A stretch of 64,000 nt of DNA from Beijerinckiaceae bacterium (GTDB lineage: Bacteria; Pseudomonadota; Alphaproteobacteria; Rhizobiales; Beijerinckiaceae): NCBI GenBank assembly GCA_947454485.1, contig CANGJJ010000005.1, positions 1 to 64,000 of the forward strand, read 5' to 3'. Position 1 is the first letter of the stretch, and every line of letters starts with the position of its first letter. Positions 1-9,056 of this stretch are shown piece after piece. The notes under the pieces are model-generated. The model saw only the letters and a list, made by a program, of their open reading frames with translations, searched no databases and was not told the DNA's origin. Made by a program: the position numbers and the translations under genes.

Positions 1-531
1 ATGATTGAGGAACATCTCTTTGGTGAGGGTCGTGCCCTTACGCAGCGAGAGCAGCTCAAGCATCTGATATTCTTTACCGGTCAGATGAACGCGCACGCCG
101 CCGACTTCGACCGTCTTCTGATCGAGATTGACGACAAGATCGCCTGTGGCGATGACCGATTGGGCATGGCCCTTGGAGCGGCGCACGATGGCGTGGATAC
201 GCGCAACGAGCTCGTCCTTGTGGAAGGGCTTGGTGAGATAATCATCCGCGCCGAAGCCCAGACCCTTCACCTTGTCCTCAATGCCAGCAAGGCCGGAGAG
301 GATCAGGATCGGTGTCTTGACCTTTGCGACCCGCAACGTGCGCAGAACCTCATAGCCCGACATGTCGGGAAGGTTCAGATCGAGCAGGATGATGTCATAG
401 TCATAGAGTTTGCCGAGATCGACACCCTCTTCGCCCAGATCCGTCGCATAGACGTTGAAATTCTCAGACTTGAGCATCAGCTCAATGCTCTGGGCGGTCG
501 CGCTGTCGTCTTCAATGAGTAATACGCGCAT
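1..531 (-). CDS. ctrA: Cell-cycle response regulator CtrA (3' end cut by window edge)
   Basis: DNA-binding response regulator that controls cell division, flagellar and envelope genes in Alphaproteobacteria. The first 177 residues are present, starting [20 protein letters not shown]. The receiver domain has the acidic pair near residues 8-9, the phospho-acceptor Asp51 ([13 protein letters not shown]) and the conserved Lys101 ([12 protein letters not shown]). The winged-helix output domain begins near residue 125 and includes [12 protein letters not shown], a hallmark of CtrA. About 55 C-terminal residues should lie beyond the left edge. The gene is divergent from fliJ, and the shared intergenic region is rich in GANTC sites and TTAA motifs, as expected for methylation control and autoregulation. 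Identity is very secure from the near-invariant N-terminus; only the end is missing. Confidence 0.97.
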   Translation of the reverse strand, partial: MRVLLIEDDSATAQSIELMLKSENFNVYATDLGEEGVDLGKLYDYDIILLDLNLPDMSGYEVLRTLRVAKVKTPILILSGLAGIEDKVKGLGFGADDYLTKPFHKDELVARIHAIVRRSKGHAQSVIATGDLVVNLDQKTVEVGGVRVHLTGKEYQMLELLSLRKGTTLTKEMFLNH

Positions 532-1066
532 CTTAGTCCCCACTTGCCCCGGAAAGCCCCTCTGTCCTCGCTTGCGCGATTCGGAATCTGGCCTCCTCAG
601 ACGGGCTACGGCCCGCCGTAAAATCTTTCACGCTGATCGTTAACCACCAATGGTTAACAAAAGATGATTCAACCGTGCAAGTGGGGCATGAAAAATAGCG
701 TAAAATCGATGAAAGCGCTGAAAAACCGGGAGATTCATGCCAGCCAAACACTTAAGAAAATGGTTTAAGATTCAAGCTTAACCGACTCTTTCGACTCTGC
801 CGAATCAGCCAAGGGGCGCGATGGAGAGGACAGTCGGTGATCGAGGGGCCAAGCCCGCTTCGTTTCGCAAAAGTAAAGGGAAGCGGTTAGCGCAACGTAA
901 ACAAAGGCAGAGAATCACTCTGCGAATACGAATTCTTGGATCGAAGCGCCTCGGGGTAAGAAACGGTCAACCTCCATGCGCCATCATCCCCTTGTCTCGC
1001 GGAACCTTTCACCAGCCGAGCCCCTCGGGGTCCGGCCCTCAGTCACCTGCGTCGCGGAGTTTGCGT
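532..1066. promoter_or_regulatory. ctrA-fliJ divergent intergenic region with GANTC cluster
   Basis: This 535-base region has no convincing gene. GANTC sites lie at 578-582, 584-588, 666-670, 732-736, 769-773, 784-788, 793-797 and 802-806, with another at 912-916. TTAA tetramers lie at 640, 654, 752, 765 and 778. CcrM methylation of GANTC in the ctrA promoter and CtrA binding to TTAA-N7-TTAA are known from Caulobacter and rhizobia. The TTAA pairs here are 9 or 10 bases apart, so none is an exact CtrA box. Both ctrA (minus) and fliJ (plus) promoters should be in this stretch, but I could not place -35/-10 elements confidently. Bases 820-1066 hold nothing else I recognise. Confidence 0.7.
639..658. 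repeat. Perfect inverted repeat upstream of ctrA
   Basis: GTTAACCA (639-646) and TGGTTAAC (651-658) are exact reverse complements around a 4-base spacer. The two TTAA cores are 10 bases apart rather than the 7 of a CtrA box. It is a likely operator for a dimeric regulator of ctrA; which protein binds is unknown. Confidence 0.55.
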
Positions 1067-1453
1067 ATGAAGTCGCGGGATACCCTGATCCGCTTGAAGC
1101 GGTTCCAGGCCGATGAAAAGCGCCGTCGAGTGGTGCAGATCGAAACCATGATGAGCGAATTCGCCCGCATGGCAGCTGATCTTGATCGAGAGATCGCCAC
1201 CGAAGAACAGCGCTCCGGCATCGCCGACATGAATCATTTTGCTTATTCCACCTATGCGCGTGCGGCGCGCGGGCGGCGGGATAATCTGCGCCAATCTATT
1301 GAGGATCTGCGCAACCAGCTCGACGACGCCAAGGCCCTGCATGGGGAAGCGCTCGAAGAACTGGCGAAAGTCCAGAGCCTTGAGGGCCGGGAAAAGGCCG
1401 AACGCCCGGACATTGGCCGCGAGCGCAGCGCCGATATGCTTGGCCTTCGCTAA
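1067..1453 (+). CDS. fliJ: Flagellar export protein FliJ-like coiled-coil protein
   Basis: Predicted 128-residue, highly charged coiled-coil protein starting MKSRDTLIRLKRFQADEKRR. It matches the rhizobial FliJ type, a cytoplasmic chaperone and escort of the flagellar type III export apparatus that works with the ATPase FliI. The heptad-rich helices cover nearly all of the protein. I chose ATG 1067 because a GGAG sits 7 bases upstream and the family begins here; the reading frame is open further upstream but that part looks non-coding. It is divergent from ctrA, an arrangement seen in other Hyphomicrobiales. No fliI or other flagellar gene is in the window. Coiled-coil proteins are easily confused, but context and the N-terminus favour FliJ. 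Confidence 0.8.
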   Translation: MKSRDTLIRLKRFQADEKRRRVVQIETMMSEFARMAADLDREIATEEQRSGIADMNHFAYSTYARAARGRRDNLRQSIEDLRNQLDDAKALHGEALEELAKVQSLEGREKAERPDIGRERSADMLGLR

Positions 1454-1486
1454 GAGCCATCTGACCAAAAGCCCAAACACGAGAAC

Positions 1487-1511
1487 GCGAGCGGAGCATG
1501 ACTCCGCTTGC
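1487..1511 (+). terminator. Hairpin downstream of fliJ
   Basis: GCGAGCGGAG (1487-1496) pairs with CTCCGCTTGC (1502-1511) with one G-T wobble and a 5-base loop. There is no T-run after it, so it may be a Rho-dependent terminator or an mRNA-stabilising hairpin rather than an intrinsic terminator. Confidence 0.4.
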
Positions 1512-1578
1512 CAGCACGGGTCTGGTCGTGCAGGGATGATGACCGTCGGCCCCCGTCGATCTCGCCAAACGGTCAGGA

Positions 1579-2631
1579 ATGAAGCGCTACCTCGATTTTG
1601 TCTGGCCGCTCCTTGGCCTCGTGGCCGTCGTGCTCTCGGTGAAGCTTCTCTATGAGAAGCTGAAGTCGGAAGCTGCGAGCGATCCGCTGGTGCGCGCCAT
1701 GCTCGCGACCGGCGACTTTTGGGCTGATCTCAAAATCATTGGCAGCGTGATTTGGCAAAAGCTCGCCATCATCCCCCCGCATGCTTATGTGCTGGCGCTG
1801 ACCTCTACCCTCGTCGCTTATATTGCGCTGGCTTGGTATGACCGCATTGCGCTCATCCATCTGGGCAAAGAGCGCGGCATCTCCTTCTTCTATGTCGCCA
1901 CCTGCTCCTTCGTGACCTATGCGCTCTCCCATAATATCGGCGCCTCGGTCTTCTCTGGCGGCATGGTGCGGTTGCGCGCTTACACCGCCAAAGGCCTGAC
2001 CGCCGCTGAAGTCGCGATGCTGGTCGCTTTGTGCTCCTTCACCTTCGCCTTTGGCACTTTGTTGCTGCTGGGCCTTGTTCTGCTTTTTGAGCCAGAGATC
2101 ATCAAACCGCTGACCTCCCTGTCGCGCCATTTCGCCATTGGTGAATCGGCTGCACGGCTTGTGGGCGCAGGTTTTCTGGCCTTTTGCGCCCTCTATACAT
2201 TCGGCGCCTGGATGCGGCTGCGCCCGCTCAGCATCGGCTCCTTCCGTCTCGTCTATCCGCGCATGCCCATCGTACTGCGCCAATATTTTGCAGCGCCCAT
2301 CGAGCTGATCGGCGCAGCCGGCATCATCTATTTTGCATTGCCAGAGGGCAGCCCCGGCCCGCATGTCGTGCTGGGCGCGTTTCTTCTGTCTTTCTCCGCA
2401 GGCCTTTTGTCGCAAGTGCCGGGCGGTGTCGGTGTGATGGAGGCTGTGTTCCTCGCAGTCATGCCGACTGTGCCAGCAACCTCAGTCTTTGCTGCGCTTC
2501 TCGTCTGGCGTTTGTTCTATTTGCTGGTGCCGCTGGCCATGTCGATCCCGGTGATCTTGCTGTTTGAGCGGTCTCAGCTCAGCCATGCGATCCATACCGA
2601 TGCGGCACAAAAAGAAAACGCGCCGAACTAG
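1579..2631 (+). CDS. Flippase-like LPG-synthase transmembrane family protein
   Basis: Integral inner-membrane protein of 350 residues with about eight hydrophobic segments. It resembles the membrane (flippase) half of MprF/lysylphosphatidylglycerol synthase (UPF0104/AglD2 type). Typical features are the central ALSHNIGASVFSGGMVRLRAY segment and, nearer the end, SQVPGGVGVMEAVFL. The C-terminal aminoacyl-transferase domain of full MprF is absent, so lipid lysinylation by this protein alone is not expected. The likely role is lipid transport or membrane modification. An AGGA lies just before ATG 1579. The stop codon lies inside a palindrome that also serves as terminator for convergent sciP. The exact substrate is unknown. 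Confidence 0.8.
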   Translation: MKRYLDFVWPLLGLVAVVLSVKLLYEKLKSEAASDPLVRAMLATGDFWADLKIIGSVIWQKLAIIPPHAYVLALTSTLVAYIALAWYDRIALIHLGKERGISFFYVATCSFVTYALSHNIGASVFSGGMVRLRAYTAKGLTAAEVAMLVALCSFTFAFGTLLLLGLVLLFEPEIIKPLTSLSRHFAIGESAARLVGAGFLAFCALYTFGAWMRLRPLSIGSFRLVYPRMPIVLRQYFAAPIELIGAAGIIYFALPEGSPGPHVVLGAFLLSFSAGLLSQVPGGVGVMEAVFLAVMPTVPATSVFAALLVWRLFYLLVPLAMSIPVILLFERSQLSHAIHTDAAQKENAPN

Positions 2632-2639
2632 TCGGCGCG
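2609..2639 (-). terminator. Intrinsic terminator of sciP
   Basis: CGCGCCGA (2619-2626) and TCGGCGCG (2632-2639) form an 8-bp stem with loop ACTAG. On the minus strand it is followed by TTTTCTTTTT (2609-2618 on plus), a good U-tract. It overlaps the 3' end of the convergent flippase-like gene, whose stop codon is in the loop. Confidence 0.85.
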
Positions 2640-2666
2640 CTTCCTGACGCAGTCACACTGGAGATG

Positions 2667-2942
2667 TTACTGGCGGTATTGCTGGATGCGCGTGGTGCGC
2701 AGGCCGGCCAGTCCATGCTGATCGATGGACAATTGCCAGCTCAAGAATTCGTCAACCGTCAGGGTATAGCGGCTGCAAGCCTCGTCGAGGGACAAGAGCC
2801 CCCCGCGCACGGCGGCAACCACTTCAGCCTTGCGGCGGATCACCCAACGCTTGGTGTCGACCGGTGGCAGGTCGGCAATGGTGAGCGGGCTTCCGTCGGG
2901 GCCGATGACATATTTGACCCTCGGGCGGTGGGTATCGGTCAT
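2667..2942 (-). CDS. sciP: CtrA inhibitor SciP (DUF1153)
   Basis: Small (91-residue) helix-turn-helix protein that in Caulobacter binds CtrA-dependent promoters and CtrA and blocks CtrA-activated transcription in swarmer cells. The diagnostic stretches RPRVKYVIGPDGSPLTIADL, RWVIRRKAEVVAAVRGGLL and LDEACSRYTLTVDEFLSW are nearly identical to known SciP proteins. I prefer the ATG at 2942 (MTDTHRPRV), which matches the family, over an in-frame ATG three codons upstream. It is convergent with the flippase-like gene and divergent from mnmA. A near-consensus CtrA box lies about 55 bases upstream, consistent with CtrA activating its own inhibitor. Confidence 0.95.
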   Translation of the reverse strand: MTDTHRPRVKYVIGPDGSPLTIADLPPVDTKRWVIRRKAEVVAAVRGGLLSLDEACSRYTLTVDEFLSWQLSIDQHGLAGLRTTRIQQYRQ

Positions 2943-2995
2943 GTTACGCACTCGCTACTCGAACGCTTTGATGAGCCTACAATAGGCGCTCCCGT

Positions 2996-3010
2996 TTAAG
3001 ATTTAGCTAA
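2996..3010. promoter_or_regulatory. CtrA-box-like site upstream of sciP
   Basis: TTAA (2996-2999), seven bases, then CTAA (3007-3010). Read on the minus strand it is TTAG-N7-TTAAAC, one base off the TTAA-N7-TTAA core. Its distance from the sciP start suits an activator site. The rest of the sciP-mnmA gap (3011-3232) shows nothing recognisable apart from isolated TTAA motifs. Confidence 0.5.
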
Positions 3011-3232
3011 GTGGGCCTGCGGCGAAGCTGCTGCGTTTCTTTCCAAAAAGGCGGTTTTCCTTGCCAAAATCTTAGCCTCCGCCCGCCATCCGTGCCTGTC
3101 TGGGACAGACAGAGAGGCGCTCTTAACCATATGTGCGCGCAGCTACGACCAAGCTGGGCAATAGGCCCGCCTCTCTTCTTGTTGCAATTAGCGGCGACTT
3201 GGGGTTTCTCTCAGGCCCTTAAGAGGGCTCCC

Positions 3233-4447
3233 ATGGACCACGTCACCACAGACGCCCCCCCGGCCTTGAACCGGGACCCGGTGAACTCGCTCGGCCTGCC
3301 GGGCGAGCCAGCCAACACGCGCGTCGTTGTTGCTATGTCGGGGGGCGTTGATTCCTCCGTCGTTGCCGCCCTTCTGAAGAAGGAGGGCTATGACGTCGTT
3401 GGCGTCACGCTGCAGCTTTATGATCATGGCGCGGCCACCCATCGCAAAGGCGCCTGCTGCGCGGGGCAAGACATTGCCGATGCGCGCCGCGTCGCAGAGC
3501 GGCTCGGCATTCCCCATTATGTGCTCGATTATGAATCGCGCTTTCGCGAGAAGGTGATTGATCCTTTTGCGCGCAGCTATGTGGCGGGTGAAACACCCAT
3601 CCCTTGCGTTGCCTGCAACCAGCACATCAAATTCGCAGATCTGTTCGACACAGCGCGCGATCTGGGCGCTGATGTTCTGGCGACTGGCCATTACATCTCC
3701 TCGCGTGATGATGGTCATGGCGGGCGCGCGCTTTATCGCGCAGCCGATGCTGATCGCGATCAAAGTTATTTCTTGTTCGCCACGACACGCGAACAATTGC
3801 AGCTGCTGCGCTTCCCGCTCGGTGATTTGCCCAAGAGCATGGTGCGTGATCTGGCGCGCGAATTTGATCTCGTTGTCGCCGACAAGCCCGATAGCCAAGA
3901 CATCTGCTTCGTACCCTCGGGCAAATATACCGATGTCATTTCGCGCATCGTGCCGCAGGCTGCTCAGCCCGGCGACATTGTGCATATTGATGGCCGGGTG
4001 CTGGGCACACATCAGGGCCTGATGCATTACACGATCGGCCAGCGTCGCGGTCTTGGCCTCACGCAATCGCATTTAACCGGCGGTGAGCCGCTCTTTGTAT
4101 TGCGCCTTGAGGCGGCCCATAACCGCGTCGTTGTTGGCCCGCGCGAGGCTTTGGCAACACGCGCTGTGGTATTGCGCGATGTGAACTGGATTGGCGAAGG
4201 CGGTCTTGATGCCATCCCCACCAGCGGCCTTGAGATGGCTGTGCGCCTGCGCTCAACACGCCCGCCCGCGCCCGCATTGCTGATGCGTAGCGAACAGGGA
4301 CAGGTGATGGTCGAGCTTTGCGATACGGAGGCGGGTGTGTCTCCGGGTCAGGCTTGTGTCTTCTATGAAAGTGCCGAGCCGCGCGCGCGTGTTCTGGGCG
4401 GCGGCTTCATCACAACCACCCAAACCTTGCACCCAAACCTTGGTTGA
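3233..4447 (+). CDS. mnmA: tRNA-specific 2-thiouridylase MnmA
   Basis: Catalyses ATP-dependent 2-thiolation of U34 in tRNA-Lys, -Glu and -Gln. The 404-residue protein has the PP-loop [18 protein letters not shown] near residue 33, the first catalytic cysteine in [16 protein letters not shown], and the second in [13 protein letters not shown]. The C-terminal part ([12 protein letters not shown]) is also typical. I start at ATG 3233 ([10 protein letters not shown]), preceded by GAGGG; the frame is open further upstream, but that sequence is intergenic in character. Neighbouring sciP on one side and a methyltransferase on the other is a common alphaproteobacterial order. The stop overlaps an alternative TTG start of the next gene, so the two are probably co-transcribed. 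Confidence 0.95.
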   Translation: MDHVTTDAPPALNRDPVNSLGLPGEPANTRVVVAMSGGVDSSVVAALLKKEGYDVVGVTLQLYDHGAATHRKGACCAGQDIADARRVAERLGIPHYVLDYESRFREKVIDPFARSYVAGETPIPCVACNQHIKFADLFDTARDLGADVLATGHYISSRDDGHGGRALYRAADADRDQSYFLFATTREQLQLLRFPLGDLPKSMVRDLAREFDLVVADKPDSQDICFVPSGKYTDVISRIVPQAAQPGDIVHIDGRVLGTHQGLMHYTIGQRRGLGLTQSHLTGGEPLFVLRLEAAHNRVVVGPREALATRAVVLRDVNWIGEGGLDAIPTSGLEMAVRLRSTRPPAPALLMRSEQGQVMVELCDTEAGVSPGQACVFYESAEPRARVLGGGFITTTQTLHPNLG

Positions 4448-4464
4448 CACAGCGAGCGACTGAC

Positions 4465-5106
4465 ATGACAGCGCCCTCTTTGACGAAATCGAACGTTGAA
4501 AGCGCTTATGCCCGTTGGGCTCCGATCTATGACACAGTCTTCACCCTGACCTTGCGCCCCGGACGTGTGGCCGCTGCACAGGCGATCAATCGCCTCGGCG
4601 GACGCGTCATTGATGTGGGGGTTGGCACGGGCCTCGAACTGCCGATGTTTGGCCCGCAGGTGCAGGTCACAGGCATTGATCTGTCAGAGCCCATGCTGCG
4701 CGTTGCGCAAAAGCGCGTCGAAGAGCGCAAACTCACCAATGTCGAAGGCCTGCTGGTGATGGATGCCATGAAACTGGCGTTTCCTGATGCGAGCTTTGAT
4801 GCGGCGGTTGCGCCCTATGTGCTGACTGTCGTGCCTGAACCTGAGCGGACGCTGGACGAGATGGCCCGCGTGGTGAAGCCGGGCGGCGAGATCATTCTGG
4901 TCAATCATGTGGGCGCTGAGCGGGGGCCCCTGGCCCTGATCGAGGCCTGGCTGGGCAAGCGCAGCGAGGCCCTTGGCTGGCGGCCCCAGTTCCCCTGGTC
5001 GATCTTGGGGGATTGGATCGCCCGCCGCCCCGACATCGAATTGGTCGAGCGCCGCGCCCTCGCCCCGCTTGGCCTGTTCACATTGGTACGCTTGAAACGC
5101 CATTGA
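4465..5106 (+). CDS. pmtA: Class I SAM methyltransferase, PmtA-like (phosphatidylethanolamine N-methyltransferase)
   Basis: Predicted 213-residue soluble Rossmann-fold methyltransferase. Motif I is VIDVGVGTGLELP, followed by ITGIDLSEPMLRVA-type motif II and a post-motif LDEMARVVKPGGEIILVNH. The start (VESAYARWAPIYDTVF) and the end (APLGLFTLVRLKR) match Rhodobacter/Bradyrhizobium-type PmtA, which methylates phosphatidylethanolamine on the way to phosphatidylcholine at the membrane surface. ATG 4465 is preferred; a TTG at 4444 overlapping the mnmA stop is possible. It is followed directly by a strong terminator, so mnmA-pmtA form a short operon. Small methyltransferases are hard to assign, so the substrate is likely but not proven. 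Confidence 0.75.
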   Translation: MTAPSLTKSNVESAYARWAPIYDTVFTLTLRPGRVAAAQAINRLGGRVIDVGVGTGLELPMFGPQVQVTGIDLSEPMLRVAQKRVEERKLTNVEGLLVMDAMKLAFPDASFDAAVAPYVLTVVPEPERTLDEMARVVKPGGEIILVNHVGAERGPLALIEAWLGKRSEALGWRPQFPWSILGDWIARRPDIELVERRALAPLGLFTLVRLKRH

Positions 5107-5160
5107 GGCGGCAGCGCTTTACTCCCCCTGTCCGATCCGTTAAGCATTCCCCGCAACGAG

Positions 5161-5184
5161 CCCCGGCCTTGCGCCGGGGTTTTT
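5161..5184 (+). terminator. Intrinsic terminator after the PmtA-like gene
   Basis: CCCCGGC (5161-5167), loop CTTGC, GCCGGGG (5173-5179), then TTTTT. It ends the mnmA-pmtA unit before purA. Confidence 0.92.
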
Positions 5185-5219
5185 CTTGTGGCGGGATGCC
5201 CTGCCCACGCTTCTGGTGA

Positions 5220-6530
<1,311 letters not shown>

Positions 6531-6597
6531 CAGCCTTCTTTCGCCCTAATTTCGCAAGAAGCTGCCAGTCTGGACTCATTGGTGATCCGACGCGGCA

Positions 6598-8022
6598 ATG
6601 GCTGATTATTACCCGCTTCTAGAACGTGCTGTGTCGAGCTTGGCTGCATCGACGCCGCAAAACAGGACAGCGCTTTATGATCGCGCGCGCAATGCGCTGC
6701 TGACTCAGATGCGCAATGTCTCGCCGCCAGCTGCACAAGAAGATATCGACCGCGAAGTGGAAGCTCTTGAAGCTGCCGTCGCCAAGCTCGAAGCCAAACT
6801 GGAGTCTGAGCCCGCGCCAGAGCCTGTCCTTGAGGCCAAGGACGAGCCACAGCCAGAGACGCAACAAGAACCCAAACAAGAGCCTGAGGCGCAGGTCAGC
6901 GCCGAGCCTGCCCCCGCCCCCATGGACGAGGCAGCTCCTCAGCCAGCCACCATCGCGCGTAGCACGGCTGCGCGCCCGCAAATACCCGGCCTTGCGGCGG
7001 TTGGTTCTGCCAAGACTGCACCTGTTGGCCCCACACGCAGCAGCGCCTTCAGCGGCGTAGGCGGTCTTGCCTCGCGCTTTAGCCGCACCAAACCTGCTGT
7101 AGAGGCGCCGAGCCTGCCGCCTGCTCCCTTCCCCGTCCCACCGCCCATCATCGAGCCCAGCGCTGCAGAAACCCAAACGGTTGAAGCCAGCGAGGATGAG
7201 ATCAAGCGCGAGCAATTGCGCCCCGCAGCGCCTCTGCCTGCGCCTGAGCCTTTGTCGATGCGCCGCATGGCGGTGTTCGGCGCTTTGCTCTTGGGTACGG
7301 TTGTCGCCATCGCCGCTCTTGCGGTGCGCTGGAAAGACAATCCTGAAGATTACATTCGCGCGTCGCGCCCTGCGCCGGCACAAGATGCCGATGCGGACAA
7401 TATATCGGGCAAGATCGTGGATCGCGTCGGCGGTTCGGCGACAGGCACCGCGCCCGCGCAACAAACAAGCCGCAGTCCGTCTGCCAATGACACACTGCCC
7501 GTTGCACAGCGCGCGGTCATGATTATTGAAGCGCCCGACGAGCCGCAGCGCGTCAAGACATTCTCCGGCACCACTGTGTGGCGCTTTGACACCAGCACCA
7601 ATCCGCCTGCTCTTATGGGCGAAGCTGAGATTGGCGATCTTGGCCTGCGCGCCAGCCTGCGCATCACGCGCAATCTCGATACGCGCTTGCCTGCGAGCCA
7701 TATTCTGGAAATCCGCTTCAGCCCCAAAGCTGACAGTGAAGCGCCCGCGATCAAGGCCATCGACACACCGCAAATGCGTCAGGAAGATCGCACGACGGGC
7801 GATGGTCTGGCAGGTGTGCCAACACCGATCACGGAAAACTTCTTCCTTGTCGGCCTGTCGAATGTCGAGCCCATGGCCTCGCGCAACCTTGATCTCATCA
7901 AGAGTCGCGGCTGGTATGACATTCCGATCCTTCTGACGAATGGTCGCCTTGCCAAGCTTACTTTGGAGAAGGGCTCCAGCGGCGAGCGCTTGCTCAACCA
8001 AGCTCTGCAAGTCTGGAAATAG
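6598..8022 (+). CDS. Conserved hypothetical single-span membrane protein
   Basis: No firm function recognised. The 474-residue protein has an N-terminal helical part (residues 1-70: LYDRARNALLTQMRN, then EVEALEAAVAKLEAKLE), a Pro/Glu-rich disordered linker (about 70-220), one transmembrane helix (about 223-243, MAVFGALLLGTVVAIAALAV), and a C-terminal globular domain (about 305-474) that starts AVMIIEAPDEPQRVKTFSGT and should lie in the periplasm. The N-terminus would then be cytoplasmic. Similar proteins occur in Hyphomicrobiales, where they remain uncharacterised. It stands alone between purA and the exporter gene. The layout (cytoplasmic coil, span, periplasmic fold) would suit a signalling or envelope scaffold protein, which is inference only. 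Confidence 0.7.
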   Translation: MADYYPLLERAVSSLAASTPQNRTALYDRARNALLTQMRNVSPPAAQEDIDREVEALEAAVAKLEAKLESEPAPEPVLEAKDEPQPETQQEPKQEPEAQVSAEPAPAPMDEAAPQPATIARSTAARPQIPGLAAVGSAKTAPVGPTRSSAFSGVGGLASRFSRTKPAVEAPSLPPAPFPVPPPIIEPSAAETQTVEASEDEIKREQLRPAAPLPAPEPLSMRRMAVFGALLLGTVVAIAALAVRWKDNPEDYIRASRPAPAQDADADNISGKIVDRVGGSATGTAPAQQTSRSPSANDTLPVAQRAVMIIEAPDEPQRVKTFSGTTVWRFDTSTNPPALMGEAEIGDLGLRASLRITRNLDTRLPASHILEIRFSPKADSEAPAIKAIDTPQMRQEDRTTGDGLAGVPTPITENFFLVGLSNVEPMASRNLDLIKSRGWYDIPILLTNGRLAKLTLEKGSSGERLLNQALQVWK

Positions 8023-8088
8023 CCCAAGCACATAGGCACATGAGCAGCCTTGCTGTAGAAGGAGAGTGCCTTCTCATCGGGATGTGTC

Positions 8089-9006
8089 GTGACCGCTCTT
8101 CTTGCCCTTCTGCGCCGTGGCTTTGACAATCCCTGGCTCCTCATCAGCCTCACCTGTATTTTTTGGGCCGGCAATGTGGTTGCCGCGCGCAGCGCCATCG
8201 GTCACATCTCGCCTTTGCTGCTGGTGTGCGGACGCTGGGTGATTGCGAGTGCGATTCTGCTCGTCATCGCCAATAAAAATCTGCGCGAAGACTGGCCCGT
8301 CATGGCGCCCCATTGGCCGCGCATTTTCGCGATGGGTGCTTGTGGCTTCACCCTCTTCCACGCCTTCTATTATGTGTCGGCTTACTATACGAGCGGCGTC
8401 AATCTCTCGATCATGCAAGGCGTCAGCCCTGTTCTTGTCTTGCTGGGCGCGTGGGTCATGTGGCGCACCCCAGTGACAATGGTCCAGATGATGGGCTGCG
8501 GCATCACCATGATCGGCATTCTCATCGTCGGCACACATGGCGATCTGACCATGTTGCGCGATCTCCAATTCAATGTCGGCGATATCGGCATGTTGGTGGC
8601 GGGCGTCATCTATGCGGGCTATACGCTCTCCTTGCGCAATCGCCCCAAGACATCGGCCATCGGCTTCTTCGTTGTCATGGCGCTGGCGGCTTTGCTGTCC
8701 TCCATTCCCGGCGTCATCTATGAAGCCTGGCGCGGTGACTTGATCTGGCCAACAACATCAACGGGCGTGATGGTCCTGCTCTACACAGCCATCTTCCCCT
8801 CGCTCATGGCGCAGATTTTCTACATTCGCGGCATTGAACTGATCGGCCCCGGACGCGCGATCATTTTCTACAATGTGACGCCTGTACTCAGCGCCATCTT
8901 CGCCACTTATTTCCTGAACGAGCCTTTCGAGCTCTATCATTTTGCTGCGCTGGTCTTCGTGATTGGCGGCGTCACTATCGCCGAAAAGCTGCGTCGCCCA
9001 ACATAA
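8089..9006 (+). CDS. EamA/DMT family transporter
   Basis: Inner-membrane exporter-type protein of 305 residues with about ten transmembrane segments and two EamA repeats. The first is marked by ISLTCIFWAGNVVAARSAIG and the second by DIGMLVAGVIYAGYTLSLRN. Members of the drug/metabolite transporter superfamily often export amino acids or other metabolites; the substrate here cannot be read. The start is GTG 8089 (MTALLALLRRGF) and no better in-frame start is visible. It converges on serA with a shared terminator. Location next to serine biosynthesis might hint at amino-acid export, but the opposite orientation makes this weak. Confidence 0.85.
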   Translation: MTALLALLRRGFDNPWLLISLTCIFWAGNVVAARSAIGHISPLLLVCGRWVIASAILLVIANKNLREDWPVMAPHWPRIFAMGACGFTLFHAFYYVSAYYTSGVNLSIMQGVSPVLVLLGAWVMWRTPVTMVQMMGCGITMIGILIVGTHGDLTMLRDLQFNVGDIGMLVAGVIYAGYTLSLRNRPKTSAIGFFVVMALAALLSSIPGVIYEAWRGDLIWPTTSTGVMVLLYTAIFPSLMAQIFYIRGIELIGPGRAIIFYNVTPVLSAIFATYFLNEPFELYHFAALVFVIGGVTIAEKLRRPT

Positions 9007-9031
9007 AAGCGCCGGGTTTCCCCGACGCTTT
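9006..9031. terminator. Bidirectional terminator between EamA gene and serA
   Basis: AAAGCG (9006-9011) plus CGGG pairs with CCCG plus CGCTTT (9026-9031), with a C-A mismatch and a TTTC loop. It begins at the last base of the EamA gene. A/T runs on both sides suit termination in both directions. Confidence 0.65.
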
Positions 9032-9056
9032 GAGTGTGTTTGTTCGGCTTTGTATT

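Noticed and set aside
752-781. CtrA boxes of the exact TTAA-N7-TTAA type upstream of ctrA
   Set aside because: The TTAA tetramers are 9 bases apart (10 in the 639-658 repeat), so they do not meet the consensus. Kept only as a pattern worth testing.
821-1066. An 82-codon N-terminal extension of FliJ
   Set aside because: It covers the regulatory region, and the family start with GGAG is at 1067.
3011-3232. A 74-codon N-terminal extension of MnmA
   Set aside because: No similarity to the family; ATG 3233 has an RBS and fits the usual length.
6619-8031. A 470-codon minus-strand open frame opposite the unknown membrane protein
   Set aside because: The antisense product is Arg/Cys-rich without structure. 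The plus frame has a plausible domain layout with a single clear membrane span and good context.
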